A stretch of DNA of 64,000 bases, taken from contig NZ_CP079865.1 of NCBI RefSeq assembly GCF_025263565.1, positions 1,178,001-1,242,000 of the forward strand, written 5' to 3'. Shown here piece after piece: positions 17,335 through 25,573 of the stretch. The stretch is from Mycobacterium sp. SMC-8 (GTDB lineage Bacteria; Actinomycetota; Actinomycetes; Mycobacteriales; Mycobacteriaceae). How positions within the stretch are numbered: position 1 is the first letter of the stretch; each line of letters opens with the position of its first letter. The notes beneath the pieces were generated by a model. The model had not been told where the DNA came from. It ran no database searches and saw only the letters and a program-made list of their open reading frames with translations. The translations under genes were made by a program, and so were the position numbers.

Positions 17335-17757
17335 ATGCTGCATCGACTGTTCGCCAACGCAACCCCTGCCCACGCCCACTGCGATCTGTACTGCGGCGTC
17401 TACGACCCCGCGCAGGCCAAGATCGAGGCGCTGTCCTGCCTCAAGACGATCCAGAAATACCACGACTCCGACGATGAGCACTTCAAGACCCGCGCCATCA
17501 TCATCAAGGAACGTCAGGCCGAAGAGGTCAAACACCACCTGATGGTGCTGTGGGCCGACTTCTTCACCAAGGACCACTTCGAGCAATTCCCGAACCTGCA
17601 CCAGCTCTTCTGGGACGGCGTGCACGGTGCCGGCGACGTCAAGAAGTCGCTCGACGTGGCCGTCGCCGAGAAGCTGCTGAAGACGATCGACGAGATCGCC
17701 GACATCTTCTGGCAGACCGACAAGGGCAAGCAGATGGGCGTCTACCCGCCTGCCTGA
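17335..17757 (+). CDS. sodN: Nickel superoxide dismutase
   Basis: 140 aa precursor. Propeptide MLHRLFANATPAHA, then the Ni-hook HCDLYCGVYDPAQA, whose His1, Cys2 and Cys6 bind nickel after SodX cleavage. Four-helix bundle follows, with RAIIIKERQAEEVKHHLMVLW conserved (quoted in part in the family). Removes superoxide in the cytosol as a hexamer. Position 5 of the hook is Tyr where streptomycete enzymes have the Pro of HCDLPC. ATG 17335 is leaderless (TAAGTT plus 6 nt). It occupies the chromosomal niche where M. tuberculosis has sodA. Confidence 0.95.
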   Translation: MLHRLFANATPAHAHCDLYCGVYDPAQAKIEALSCLKTIQKYHDSDDEHFKTRAIIIKERQAEEVKHHLMVLWADFFTKDHFEQFPNLHQLFWDGVHGAGDVKKSLDVAVAEKLLKTIDEIADIFWQTDKGKQMGVYPPA

Positions 17758-17772
17758 CCCACCCCACCAACG

Positions 17773-17806
17773 CCGGCTCGGTCGTCGACCGAGCCGGGTT
17801 TTGTTT
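17773..17806 (+). terminator. Intrinsic terminator of sodN
   Basis: Perfect 11-bp stem CCGGCTCGGTC / GACCGAGCCGG with a GTC loop, followed by GTTTTGTTTG. It begins 16 bp after the sodN stop and is the clearest rho-independent terminator in the window. Confidence 0.9.
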
Positions 17807-17913
17807 GTCCAGCTAGCAGTCGTGTCCTCTTGTCTGCCAACAGGCTTGTGCCGCATTCTGTGCCAATCGACCCAGAGGCGTGTCGGGCGTTGGTCTGGAT
17901 GCCAGGAGGCGAA

Positions 17914-18447
17914 ATGGAGTTCGGGTCCGGACGGGCGATCGAGATCGCCCCGTTTCATTCACGCGGATCTCTCAAAGGGTTCGTCGTCTCGGGCCGGTGG
18001 CCCGACTCCACCAAGGAGTGGGCACAGCTGCTCATGGTGGCGGTCCGCGTCGCGTCGATGCCGGGGCTGCTGTCCACCACCACGATCTTCGGGGTGCGCG
18101 AGGAACTGCCCGAGGAGCCCGAGCCCTGCACGGTCGGGCTGGTGCTCGCCGAGGGCACCGTGGTCGGGGACTCGGCGGTGCCCCCCGGCCACTTCGCCGA
18201 TCGTCAGCCCCCGGCGCTGATGATGCTGCATCCCCCCTCGGAGACCACGCCGTCACTTCCCGAGTGCACCGGCGCGGCGTCGGGCTGCGTGCTGCTGCCC
18301 GGGCTGCCGCACCTGGGTCTCGAACACCGCGCCGCATGGGTCGAGGCCGAATCCGACGGCACGGTGACCTCGATGGTCAGCCGCGTCGGGGTGGATCCGA
18401 TCAGCCATCCCGACACCGCGATCCTCGCGATGCTGCTGGCCGCCTGA
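17914..18447 (+). CDS. Conserved mycobacterial protein (Rv3847-like)
   Basis: 177 aa. ATG 17914 was chosen because AGGAGG at 17904 lies 4 nt upstream and the length then equals the family's as I recall it. Soluble, no signal peptide. Conserved-looking segments: KGFVVSGRWPDSTKEWAQLL, LLSTTTIFGVREELPEEPEP and a C-terminal VSRVGVDPISHPDTAILAML. No catalytic motif visible. It lies between sodN and espR as in M. tuberculosis. Function unknown. Confidence 0.82.
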   Translation: MEFGSGRAIEIAPFHSRGSLKGFVVSGRWPDSTKEWAQLLMVAVRVASMPGLLSTTTIFGVREELPEEPEPCTVGLVLAEGTVVGDSAVPPGHFADRQPPALMMLHPPSETTPSLPECTGAASGCVLLPGLPHLGLEHRAAWVEAESDGTVTSMVSRVGVDPISHPDTAILAMLLAA

Positions 18448-18978
18448 CGGCCCTTCCGGTACCAGACCGCTGCGGGCGTGTCGGTCCTCAGGCGAACCGG
18501 CCGCGCCGCACAGGCCGGTGGCGGATCATCCCTGCCGGCCTGCCACTGGCTACTGACACCGTGACGAGAGGTGCGTCACACCGCGGACGCGGACGTTTGC
18601 CGTATCACATGCCGAGAAGCGACTTGCCGGCGCTGGGCAGAACCCAGGGACACCCAGCCTCCAGCAAACCAAACGTGGTCTGCGCCACCCCTTCTGCGAT
18701 CGTTGCCGACGGTACATGAGGCAACTTATGTGACTGCAGCTGTCAAAGAGACGTGCGTATGCTGGCTACGGAGCCGTTAGTATTTGCTTAACCGCACCGT
18801 ACTATGGCGGTGCGAGGTGCGAATACCGACGCCGTTCACGCCAGCAGCGGCACGTCACAGCGCCGACCGGGACGACTTTTACCCGGTTTGCACTTGGTTG
18901 TGGCCACAACTGTCGCTACGATAATCAGCAAATACGCCGCCCTATGAACCCGCTCGCCTGTATGTGGAGGTCATCCCA
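18448..18978 (+). other. Gene-free 531-bp leader of espR
   Basis: No credible gene on either strand. It holds a dyad CGCACCG-N8-CGGTGCG at 18793-18814 with TACTAT in its loop, and the espR promoter at 18894-18922. Local A+T is higher than in the flanking genes. Long non-coding DNA before espR is also a feature of M. tuberculosis, where several regulators bind. Confidence 0.6.
18894..18922 (+). promoter_or_regulatory. espR core promoter with internal 14-bp palindrome
   Basis: TTGGTT (18894-18899), a 17-bp spacer and TACGAT (18917-18922) form a sigma-A-like promoter about 50 bp before ATG. The perfect palindrome GTTGTGGCCACAAC (18897-18910) overlaps the -35 and spacer, the position of a repressor site. 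Confidence 0.55.
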
Positions 18979-19377
18979 ATGAGCAATACGTTTGCCGCTC
19001 GCCTCAACCGCTTGTTTGACACGGTCTACCCGCCCGGACGCGGGCCGCACACCTCGGCCGAGGTGATCGCAGCGCTCAAGGCCGAGGGGGTGACCATGTC
19101 CGCCCCGTACCTGTCGCAGCTGCGTTCCGGCAACCGCACCAACCCGTCGGTGGCTACCATGGCCGCGCTTGCCAACTTCTTCCGCATCAAGCCCGCGTAC
19201 TTCACCGACGACGAGTACTACGAGAAGCTCGACAAGGAGCTGACGCTGCTCGCCGGGATGCGGGACGAAGGCGTCCGCAAGATTGCGGCCAGGACGGTCG
19301 GACTGTCGGCCGAGGCCAAGCAGGACATCGTGCAGAAGGTCGACGAACTGCGTCGCCGCGAAAACCTCGACGTTTAA
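18979..19377 (+). CDS. espR: EspR, nucleoid-associated XRE-family regulator
   Basis: 132 aa. Nearly identical in the first 80 residues to the known EspR: FAARLNRLFDTVYPPGRGP, then an atypical helix-turn-helix (MSAPYLSQLRSGNRTNPS) and NFFRIKPAYFTDDEYYEKLD. The C-terminal helices (about 85-132) dimerise. In M. tuberculosis EspR binds many sites and controls the espACD operon and ESX-1 secretion and other cell-wall genes. GGAGG at 18966 is 8 nt before ATG. No espACD is in this window. The stop is 20 bp from the convergent membrane-protein gene. Confidence 0.96.
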   Translation: MSNTFAARLNRLFDTVYPPGRGPHTSAEVIAALKAEGVTMSAPYLSQLRSGNRTNPSVATMAALANFFRIKPAYFTDDEYYEKLDKELTLLAGMRDEGVRKIAARTVGLSAEAKQDIVQKVDELRRRENLDV

Positions 19378-19397
19378 CCCTGTCGCGGGCGCGACAT

Positions 19398-20585
19398 TCA
19401 GTCGGCAACCGCACCCCGGCCAGCGTGTTCCGGGACGGCGTCATCGGCATCCGCGGTCAGCCGCCGGTACTGGCGGGCGATCTCCAGGATCCACTCTCGA
19501 TCCGAGTACGTTGCGGGCTGACGAAGCCATGCCAAACCGGGGAATCTCTCCCGCCCCGCCCCTGCGGCTCCGTGCCGCCCCTCGTAGATCCATGCCGCAA
19601 TCGCGGCCGCCTGCTCGGTCGGTGAGGCGTCCGGTGCCTCCAGCCGCGCCCGCTCCACGAGCTCGTCAAGGTCGGTGACGTCGGCGCCGTTGCTTTCTAC
19701 CGTGCGCAGCGCGCCGTCTGCGGCGGTGGCCTCCAGGAACAGCGCGTCGGAGATCAGAGACATGCGTTCGGCGACGCGAAAGACGAGCGGGCCCCGTGGA
19801 CGGACCCCGATCCCGACATCGGGATGGCGGCGGCCGAGCTCATCGAGCAGGGGCTGGATCGTGCGCAGCTCCCGGCGCGCGCCGAACCAGTCCTCCAAGC
19901 TGGGCAGCAGGGAGCCGGCCGCGACGATCAGCATCGCGCAGCCCAGCAGCGTCGCCGCCGCACCGACCCCGACCGGTCCGGAGGTGCCGACCGCCCGCAG
20001 CAGGAAGAACGCCAGCGCCAGCACGATCAGCACGATGCCGACGGTGAAAACGAACAGCGCCCGGCCCCGGCGGGTCCGATTGGAATGGCGCAGTCCGGCC
20101 CACACCACCAGGCTGAGCGCCAGCAGCACATAGAGCAGCGGAAGCAGCCACGGCAGCGCATTGCCGCCGATCCCGAGGTTGCGCCGCAGATATTCGTCGG
20201 GCGCCATCTCGGGCTGTTGCCCCGCCGCCAGGAACATCCCGAAACTGAAGGCGGCGATCACCGCGGCGACGCCGTACTGGAACATCGCGATCCGTCTGAC
20301 GGTGGCGGGGGCGCGGTTGGACGACACCGTCGTGATCATCACGCAGCTGCCGGCCGCGCAGGCCACCAGCGCCACTTGGCTGAGCCCCATCGAGATGTTC
20401 GGCCAACGCAGCAGGGTGTCGATCAACAGGGTCAGCGGCTGCCAGTTCAGTGCGGCGACCAGGGCGAGGCTGCCCAGCGCCAAGATCATCGCCGTGCTCA
20501 CCAGGGACTGCTTGTTGACCAGTGCCCAGCCGATACGCAGGCCGGTGGCCAGCCCCAGGAGACCGGCGATCACCCAGACGATCAA
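19398..20585 (-). CDS. Multi-pass membrane protein coupled to the ImmA/IrrE peptidase (MAB_1171c-like)
   Basis: 395 aa. About seven transmembrane helices (about 1-235: IVWVIAGLLGLATGLRIGW, LVALVACAAGS region, LFVFTVGIVLIVLALAFFLL), then a cytosolic domain (about 250-395) with EDWFGARRELRTIQPLLDEL and YSDREWILEIARQYRRL. This layout is typical of the MAB_1171c family found next to ImmA/IrrE genes in actinobacteria. The start is TTG 20585, overlapping the peptidase stop (TTGA), with GGAGAGG 7 nt upstream. Function unknown. Confidence 0.75.
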   Translation of the reverse strand: MIVWVIAGLLGLATGLRIGWALVNKQSLVSTAMILALGSLALVAALNWQPLTLLIDTLLRWPNISMGLSQVALVACAAGSCVMITTVSSNRAPATVRRIAMFQYGVAAVIAAFSFGMFLAAGQQPEMAPDEYLRRNLGIGGNALPWLLPLLYVLLALSLVVWAGLRHSNRTRRGRALFVFTVGIVLIVLALAFFLLRAVGTSGPVGVGAAATLLGCAMLIVAAGSLLPSLEDWFGARRELRTIQPLLDELGRRHPDVGIGVRPRGPLVFRVAERMSLISDALFLEATAADGALRTVESNGADVTDLDELVERARLEAPDASPTEQAAAIAAWIYEGRHGAAGAGRERFPGLAWLRQPATYSDREWILEIARQYRRLTADADDAVPEHAGRGAVAD

Positions 20586-21073
20586 CCAAACGCCTCTCCG
20601 AGACGGACCTGGACGATCGAGGATCGGTCCGAAGGCAGCCGTCCGAGCCGGTAGATCAGCAGTGCGGCGAAGTCCTCTGCCTCCTGCTCGGCGTCCTCCC
20701 CGCTGGGTCCCATGCAACCGGTGCGCTGATTGAGCATGTAGCCGATGAGTTCCGAGCTGGCCAGCTCGGTGCTCTGCCTCGCCGCCTGCACCACCGGGAT
20801 CCCCTCGTGACCCAGCACGAGATGCCCGAGTTCGTGGGCCAGCGTTCGATCCCAGGCGGGCAGCCCCTGCTGGATCAGGAAAACGTCATGGTCGGCGTAC
20901 TGCCGCCACTGTCCGCACACACCCGGCGGCAGTTCGGCCGTGGCGAGTTCGATGGGCCTGCCCCGGTTTTCACTGACGGCTTCGACCAGACGCGGTAGTG
21001 ACACCTCGCCATGGCGCGGGGCCAGGGCGAGCACGTCACTGACCGCTCTGGTGACGCTGCGGCTCGCGGGCAT
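20582..21073 (-). CDS. ImmA/IrrE-family metallo-endopeptidase
   Basis: 163 aa. HELGHLVLGHEG near residue 81 is the HExxH zinc site, with EQEAEDFAALLIY as the third-ligand helix. Members cleave XRE-type repressors (ImmA acts on ImmR; IrrE/PprI on DdrO). No signal peptide. GAGGAGG precedes ATG 21073. Followed without gap by the membrane protein. The nearest XRE protein is EspR, encoded about 1.2 kb away on the other strand. Confidence 0.85.
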   Translation of the reverse strand: MPASRSVTRAVSDVLALAPRHGEVSLPRLVEAVSENRGRPIELATAELPPGVCGQWRQYADHDVFLIQQGLPAWDRTLAHELGHLVLGHEGIPVVQAARQSTELASSELIGYMLNQRTGCMGPSGEDAEQEAEDFAALLIYRLGRLPSDRSSIVQVRLGEAFG

Positions 21074-21133
21074 GAATCCTCCTCTCGGTGGAGTCCACTA
21101 TGCGCGCCCGTCCCGGCGGGATGGGCGCCACTG

Positions 21134-22102
21134 TCAGTTCATGAAGCGCGCGGTGGCGGCGGTGCGCACTCCTTGTCCGGCTCTGGCCTGTCGGTAACCG
21201 ACCAGCCCCCCGGCCCCGGTGAGGACCAGTAACCCGGCCAGTCCGGGCAATGCCAGCGCCGCAATCTGGGATATCCCGGCTCCGCGCAGATAATCGCCGT
21301 ATCCGACCCGGTTGGCCGACGCGGGGACAGTGAGGTCGGCCCCGACCGTGGTCGTCGTGGTCTGCTGCCGAGGCGGCGGTTTCTCGGCGAACCGGCGAGG
21401 ACCGGCGGACGTCGCGGGACCCGAGCCGGCAGCGGCAGGTCCCGGCGCACCGCCGACGGCGGGGACGGTGATCAGGATCGGCACGCTGACCGGCGCCTCG
21501 GGCAGGTCACCGGCGGCGACGCCGACATCGGGCACCACGTCCAGCACGTCGGGATGCTCGGGTTCACCGACCGGCGGTTCGACTCCGGGCCGCATGACCC
21601 CGCCCGGCACCGGCCGGATCGAAGGCACCCCCTGCGGCGGCCCTTCGCCGTAGTCGTTGTCGGATCCGGGCCCGTCGTCGGGGATGTCGGACCAGGGCCA
21701 CGGCGGCCACGGCCAGGGCCAGCCCGGTTCGCAGTCCTTGTCTGCGCCCTCGCAACAGGGCGGACGCGGGCTCAGCGCACCGTCGTCCTCGGCGCCGGGC
21801 TCGTCGGATACGGGCGGGGACTCGGTGCTGTCGCCGCCGTCGTCCTTCCCCTCCGCATCGGGAGAGGAGTCGGGATCCAGGTCCGGTTCGCCTTCCTGGC
21901 CGTCCCCGGCATCGTCGCCAGGCTTGGCCCCGTCGGGGTCGCGCCCGTCGGCGGCACCGCCGAGGGTCTCGGGGCGGGCGGGGCTGTCGGCGACGTCCTC
22001 GGCCGGCGTGCGGGTGTCGGCCGAAGCGGTGGCGCCACCACCGACCAACAGCCCGGAAATCACCAGGCAGGCTGCTGCAGCGACACGCGCACCCCCACCC
22101 AC
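21134..22102 (-). CDS. Exported Pro/Asp-rich surface protein with C-terminal anchor
   Basis: 322 aa from GTG 22102, which gives a compact signal peptide (VAAAACLVISGLLVGGGATASA) and has GGTGG 7 nt upstream; ATG 22210 would add 36 residues. The mature chain is acidic and low complexity (D/E/G/P, about 40-140), with a WPWPWPPWPWSD Trp-Pro run and two Cys. The C-terminus has a transmembrane helix (LALPGLAGLLVLTGAGGLVGY) and a basic tail. No catalytic domain; probably a cell-envelope spacer protein. Confidence 0.7.
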   Translation of the reverse strand: MGGGARVAAAACLVISGLLVGGGATASADTRTPAEDVADSPARPETLGGAADGRDPDGAKPGDDAGDGQEGEPDLDPDSSPDAEGKDDGGDSTESPPVSDEPGAEDDGALSPRPPCCEGADKDCEPGWPWPWPPWPWSDIPDDGPGSDNDYGEGPPQGVPSIRPVPGGVMRPGVEPPVGEPEHPDVLDVVPDVGVAAGDLPEAPVSVPILITVPAVGGAPGPAAAGSGPATSAGPRRFAEKPPPRQQTTTTTVGADLTVPASANRVGYGDYLRGAGISQIAALALPGLAGLLVLTGAGGLVGYRQARAGQGVRTAATARFMN

Positions 22103-22315
22103 GTTGTCACCACCCTTCGGCGAACCGCGCCGCCGTCTGACCCCGATGTGGGTCGATTCTCGCACAACCGGCCTGTTCCGTTTGCTGCGTGGCGCAAACC
22201 GGCCCATCATCCAGGGCGCGGGGACATCCGGTCCGGCCGTGAACGCTAGTGTTGGTCACCATCACCGCCGAATCGGCGGCGGACGTGCCGATGAGTCGAC
22301 TGGGAGGCCGCAGGG

Positions 22316-22972
22316 ATGAGTCTGTTCAAACGACGGAAATCCCGCGCCACCCGGAAGGCGGAGGCCCGCGCCATCAAGGCCAAGGCCAAGCTGGAAGCGA
22401 AACTGTCGGCCAAGAACGAGGTCCGCCGGTTCAAAGCCGAGCAGAAGGCGCAGGCCCGCGCGCTGCGATCCCAACTGAAGGCGCAGCGCGACAGTGACCG
22501 CGCCGCGCTCAAGGTTGCTGAGACGCAATTGAAGGCCGCCCGTGAGGGCAAACTGTTCTCGCCCAGCCGGATCCGCCGGGCGCTCACCGTGTCGCGTCTG
22601 CTGGCTCCGGTGGTGGTGCCGCTGGTGTACCGCGCGTCGATCTCGGCCCGCGGACTGATCGACGAACGCCGCGCCGACCGGCTCGGTGTCCCGCTGAGTC
22701 AGCTCGGCCAGTTCTCCGGGCACGGCGCGCAGCTGTCGGCCCGGATCGCCGGCGCCGAGCAATCGCTGCGCATGATCGCCGAGAAGAAGCCCAAGGACGC
22801 CGAGACCAAGCAGTTCGTCAATGCGATCACCGAGCGGCTGACCGATCTGGGGGCCGCCGTGGCCGCCGCCGAGAACATGCCGTCCGCCCGCCGGCGCACC
22901 GCCCACGCGGCGATCGCCGAGCAACTCGACGGCATCGACGCCGACCTGATGGCCCGCCTGGGCGTGGTCTGA
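22316..22972 (+). CDS. DUF6474-type protein with basic coiled coil (Rv3850-like)
   Basis: 218 aa, the same length as Rv3850. The first 85 residues are a highly basic Ala/Lys/Arg helix (SLFKRRKSRATRKAEARAIK onward), predicted coiled coil. A hydrophobic stretch (LLAPVVVPLVYRASISARGL, about 100-120) and a helical C-terminal domain follow. Preceded by GGGAGG. May associate with membrane and nucleic acid; function not known. Confidence 0.85.
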   Translation: MSLFKRRKSRATRKAEARAIKAKAKLEAKLSAKNEVRRFKAEQKAQARALRSQLKAQRDSDRAALKVAETQLKAAREGKLFSPSRIRRALTVSRLLAPVVVPLVYRASISARGLIDERRADRLGVPLSQLGQFSGHGAQLSARIAGAEQSLRMIAEKKPKDAETKQFVNAITERLTDLGAAVAAAENMPSARRRTAHAAIAEQLDGIDADLMARLGVV

Positions 22973-22977
22973 CCCTC

Positions 22978-23490
22978 TTGTCCAGAGGCCCGGCGCGACT
23001 GCGCGGCGCGGCTGCAGGGCTGCTCACGGCAGCCCTGACCCTGGCGGCGCACAGTGCCGGCGGCGGGCTGCTCCCCGTCGGGGCGTCGGCTGTCCAGCTG
23101 GTCCTGGTCGCCGCGGTCGTCGCGGCCGTGACCTCGGCAGTCCCGCGCACCGACCGGCTGCCGGTGCTGGTGGGCGTGCTGGGCGCCGGCCAGGTCATCG
23201 GGCATGCGGTGCTCTCGGTGCACGGTCACCCGCACAGCGCGCCCCCTGCCTCCGCGATGGCGGCGGCACACATCCTCGCGGTGGTGGTCGGTGCGGTGCT
23301 GATCGAGATGGCGGCGCGACTGTGCCTGGCGCTGTCGACTGTCCTGCGGATCTTCCGGTCTCGCGGCGTCGCGGCCCCCGCCGCTGCGACGACCACGGCG
23401 GTGCGGACTGTCGATCACCCGCTGCGTTCCACCCTGCTGCTCGCCTTCTCCATGTCGCACCGAGGGCCGCCGGTCACTGCGCACCGCTGA
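22978..23490 (+). CDS. Small multi-pass membrane protein upstream of copC
   Basis: 170 aa, four or five transmembrane helices (LLTAALTLAAHSAGGGLLPV, VQLVLVAAVVAAVTSAV, HILAVVVGAVLIEMAARLCL). A His-rich loop (HAVLSVHGHPHSAP, about 77-90) and a His-bearing tail suggest metal contact. The assigned start is TTG 22978, 5 bp after the previous stop; the true start is uncertain. In the copC-copD unit, so copper handling is inferred. Confidence 0.68.
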   Translation: MSRGPARLRGAAAGLLTAALTLAAHSAGGGLLPVGASAVQLVLVAAVVAAVTSAVPRTDRLPVLVGVLGAGQVIGHAVLSVHGHPHSAPPASAMAAAHILAVVVGAVLIEMAARLCLALSTVLRIFRSRGVAAPAAATTTAVRTVDHPLRSTLLLAFSMSHRGPPVTAHR

Positions 23491-23527
23491 CCGCAACCTT
23501 CCGCTCGACTCCAGAAAGCACAATCGA

Positions 23528-24085
23528 ATGACTGTTGTACAGCGTGCCATGCACGCGTTGCTCATCACCGCCGTGACGTTCGGGCTGGCCGCCGGCGCGC
23601 TCGGCTCCGCGTCAACGGCGTGGGCGCACGCCGCCCGCATCGCCAGCGACCCCGGCGAGAACGCCGAGTTGGAGCTGCCGCCCTCCTCGGTGAACGCGAC
23701 GTTCAACGAACCGATGCAGAGCCAGTTCGCGGCGATGACGGTGGTCGGCCCTGACGGCGCGCTGTGGTCGGACGGCGATCCGACCGTCAACGGCGCCGTC
23801 ATCGGCGTGGCGGTCCGGCCCGGCGGGCCGGCGGGTGAGTACACGGTGAACTACCGCGCCACCTCCGCCGACGGCCACGTGGTGACCGGGTCCTGGTCCT
23901 ACCGTGTCCGCACGGCGGCGCCCGCCGCTGCGTCCCCGACCGCCGAAGTCCCCGACACCAGCCCGGTGGCGGCACCCGCCGAGAACGACCGTGCCAGCGG
24001 GAGTGTCCCGGTCTGGCCGTTCGTGGTCGCGGCGGTGGCACTCGTCGCGGCCGGCGCGTTGTGGGCGGTTCGGCGCCGGTCATGA
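23528..24085 (+). CDS. copC: CopC-domain copper-binding protein
   Basis: 185 aa. Signal peptide to AWA, so the mature protein begins HAARIASDPGENAELELPP, with the N-terminal His that ligates Cu(II) in CopC. ATSADGHVVTGSWSYRV has the second conserved His. A Pro/Ala linker and a C-terminal transmembrane helix (PFVVAAVALVAAGALWAV) anchor it outside the membrane. Overlaps copD by 4 bp (ATGA). Binds periplasm-side copper, probably handing it to CopD. Confidence 0.92.
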   Translation: MTVVQRAMHALLITAVTFGLAAGALGSASTAWAHAARIASDPGENAELELPPSSVNATFNEPMQSQFAAMTVVGPDGALWSDGDPTVNGAVIGVAVRPGGPAGEYTVNYRATSADGHVVTGSWSYRVRTAAPAAASPTAEVPDTSPVAAPAENDRASGSVPVWPFVVAAVALVAAGALWAVRRRS

Positions 24086-25005
24086 TCCGCGGGAGGGCGG
24101 TGACGGGCGGACTGCTCGTCACCGCGGCGGGTTGCGTCGCGGCGTGGGCGCTGGCCTACCCGTCGGCTCCGCTCGCCGGGGCGGCGGTCAGGACGCTCGC
24201 CGATGCCGCCGCCGTGGTCGCACTCGGGCTCACCGCCGTGCCCGTGCTCGACGGCGCCCGGCACCGCGACGAGCTGGCCCGCCGCGCAGGGGCTCCTCTG
24301 GTGGTCGCCGCGGCGGTGTGGGTGGTGGCCGAACTGGTCCGGCTCGTGGTCGCGGCGTCCGAGGCAACGGGCACCTCGGTGGTGCGCCTGGCAGCGGAAC
24401 AGACGTGGCAGTTCGCTGCCCACACCGCCGTGGGCCGGGCCGGCCTGCTCACGGTGATCACCGCGGTGGCGGTGGGCGTCCTGGCGGTGGCGGCGCCGCG
24501 GTCCGGACCGGCGGGCACCGTCGCGGCAGGGCTGGCCGGCATCGGCATCGTGGGCCACCCGCTGACCGGCCACCTGTCGGACAGCCCGGTCGGCGGGGCG
24601 GCGGTCGCGGTGCACGCGCTGGCAGCGGCACTGTGGTGCGGGGCGCTGGCCGCACTGGTGCTGACGGTCGATCACCGCGGGCAATGGGCGCGGGTGCTGC
24701 CCCGGTTCTCCCAGTTCTCTCTGGTCTGCGTGGCCGCGCTGCTTCTCGGCGGCATCGTCGCCGGGATGACGGTGCTGGAAAGCCCCCGGGACCTCTATGC
24801 CACGGGTTACGGCCGGGTGTTCTCGGCCAAGATCGCGCTGACGCTGCTGCTCATCGGGCTGGCGTGGCGCAACCGCGGGTGGTGGCTGCCCGCCGCCCGG
24901 ACGCACCGCAGCACCGCCGCGGTGTCCCGCAGCCGGGCGTACACCGAACTGGCATTGATGGCGGTGACGTTGGGCGCGGCGGCGACGCTGTCGGTGACCG
25001 GCTGA
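24082..25005 (+). CDS. copD: CopD-family copper transport membrane protein
   Basis: 307 aa, about eight transmembrane helices. The CopD domain (about 170-300) shows GHPLTGHLSDSPVGGAAVAVHALAAALWCGAL (quoted in part: GHPLTGHLSD and VHALAAALWCG) with conserved His residues, and LRFSQFS-like PRFSQFSLVCV. Predicted inner-membrane copper importer paired with CopC. ATG 24082 overlaps the copC stop. A terminal helix follows YTELALMAVTLGAAA. Confidence 0.88.
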   Translation: MIRGRAVTGGLLVTAAGCVAAWALAYPSAPLAGAAVRTLADAAAVVALGLTAVPVLDGARHRDELARRAGAPLVVAAAVWVVAELVRLVVAASEATGTSVVRLAAEQTWQFAAHTAVGRAGLLTVITAVAVGVLAVAAPRSGPAGTVAAGLAGIGIVGHPLTGHLSDSPVGGAAVAVHALAAALWCGALAALVLTVDHRGQWARVLPRFSQFSLVCVAALLLGGIVAGMTVLESPRDLYATGYGRVFSAKIALTLLLIGLAWRNRGWWLPAARTHRSTAAVSRSRAYTELALMAVTLGAAATLSVTG

Positions 25006-25081
25006 CACCGAGATGAGCCCGGGTAGCCAGCTGGCATGATGGGAACACTGCCGGTTGCACACATTTTTCAAAGGAGCAGAG

Positions 25082-25525
25082 ATGGCAGACCAGCCGGATC
25101 GGCCAGACGAAAGTCCCGATGCCGCAACCCCGGCGGTGCCTCCCCCGGCCCCGCCCGCGAAGAAGGCCGCCGCCAGGAAAGCCACGCCCGCGAAGAAGGC
25201 CGCACCGGCCAAGAAGACTCCGGCGGCCAAGACTCCGGCCAAGAAGGCTCCGGCGAAGAAGGCGGCGGTGAGAAAGGCCGCGCCTGCGAAAGCACCCGCC
25301 AAGAAGACGCCGCCCGCCAAGGTCGACCTGGCCGCGGCCGCCGAAGAGACTGCAGCGCAAGCGAAGTCGACCGTCGCAACGGCCAGTACCGCGATCACGG
25401 CGCCAGTCCCCGTGCCACCGGACAGTCGCGACTCGTCACGCCTGCCCATCGCGGCGGCGCTGGTCACCGGCATCCTGGCCCTCCTGGTCGTTGTGCTGGC
25501 CGCAAGGCGCAACAGCGGGCACTGA
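25082..25525 (+). CDS. hns: Membrane-anchored H-NS/histone-H1-like protein (Rv3852 type)
   Basis: 147 aa. Acidic start, then about 65 residues of repeated (A/T)PAKK and KKAA units resembling histone H1 tails (about 20-85), a short helical stretch (AAAEETAAQAKSTVATAS), and a C-terminal transmembrane helix (LPIAAALVTGILALLVVVLAA) with a basic end. DNA binding through the Lys-rich tail and membrane tethering are expected. AAAGGAGCAGAG precedes ATG 25082. Order copD-hns-tipA-rraA leads into ethA. Confidence 0.88.
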   Translation: MADQPDRPDESPDAATPAVPPPAPPAKKAAARKATPAKKAAPAKKTPAAKTPAKKAPAKKAAVRKAAPAKAPAKKTPPAKVDLAAAAEETAAQAKSTVATASTAITAPVPVPPDSRDSSRLPIAAALVTGILALLVVVLAARRNSGH

Positions 25526-25536
25526 CCCGAAAACCC

Positions 25537-25567
25537 TTGACCCTCACGTGGCGTGAGGGTCGATAGT
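25537..25567 (+). promoter_or_regulatory. MerR-type promoter with 23-bp operator, tipA
   Basis: TTGACC (25537-25542), a 19-bp spacer and GATAGT (25562-25567). The long spacer is typical of MerR-activated promoters. A perfect dyad spans 25539-25561: GACCCTCACG, TGG, CGTGAGGGTC. The -10 is 6 nt from the ATG, so the mRNA is leaderless and probably autoregulated. Confidence 0.85.
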
Positions 25568-25573
25568 GATGCC

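Noticed and set aside
18448..18978. Small frames of 60-70 codons upstream of espR
   Set aside because: They lack ribosome sites, codon bias and homologous-looking motifs. The region looks regulatory.
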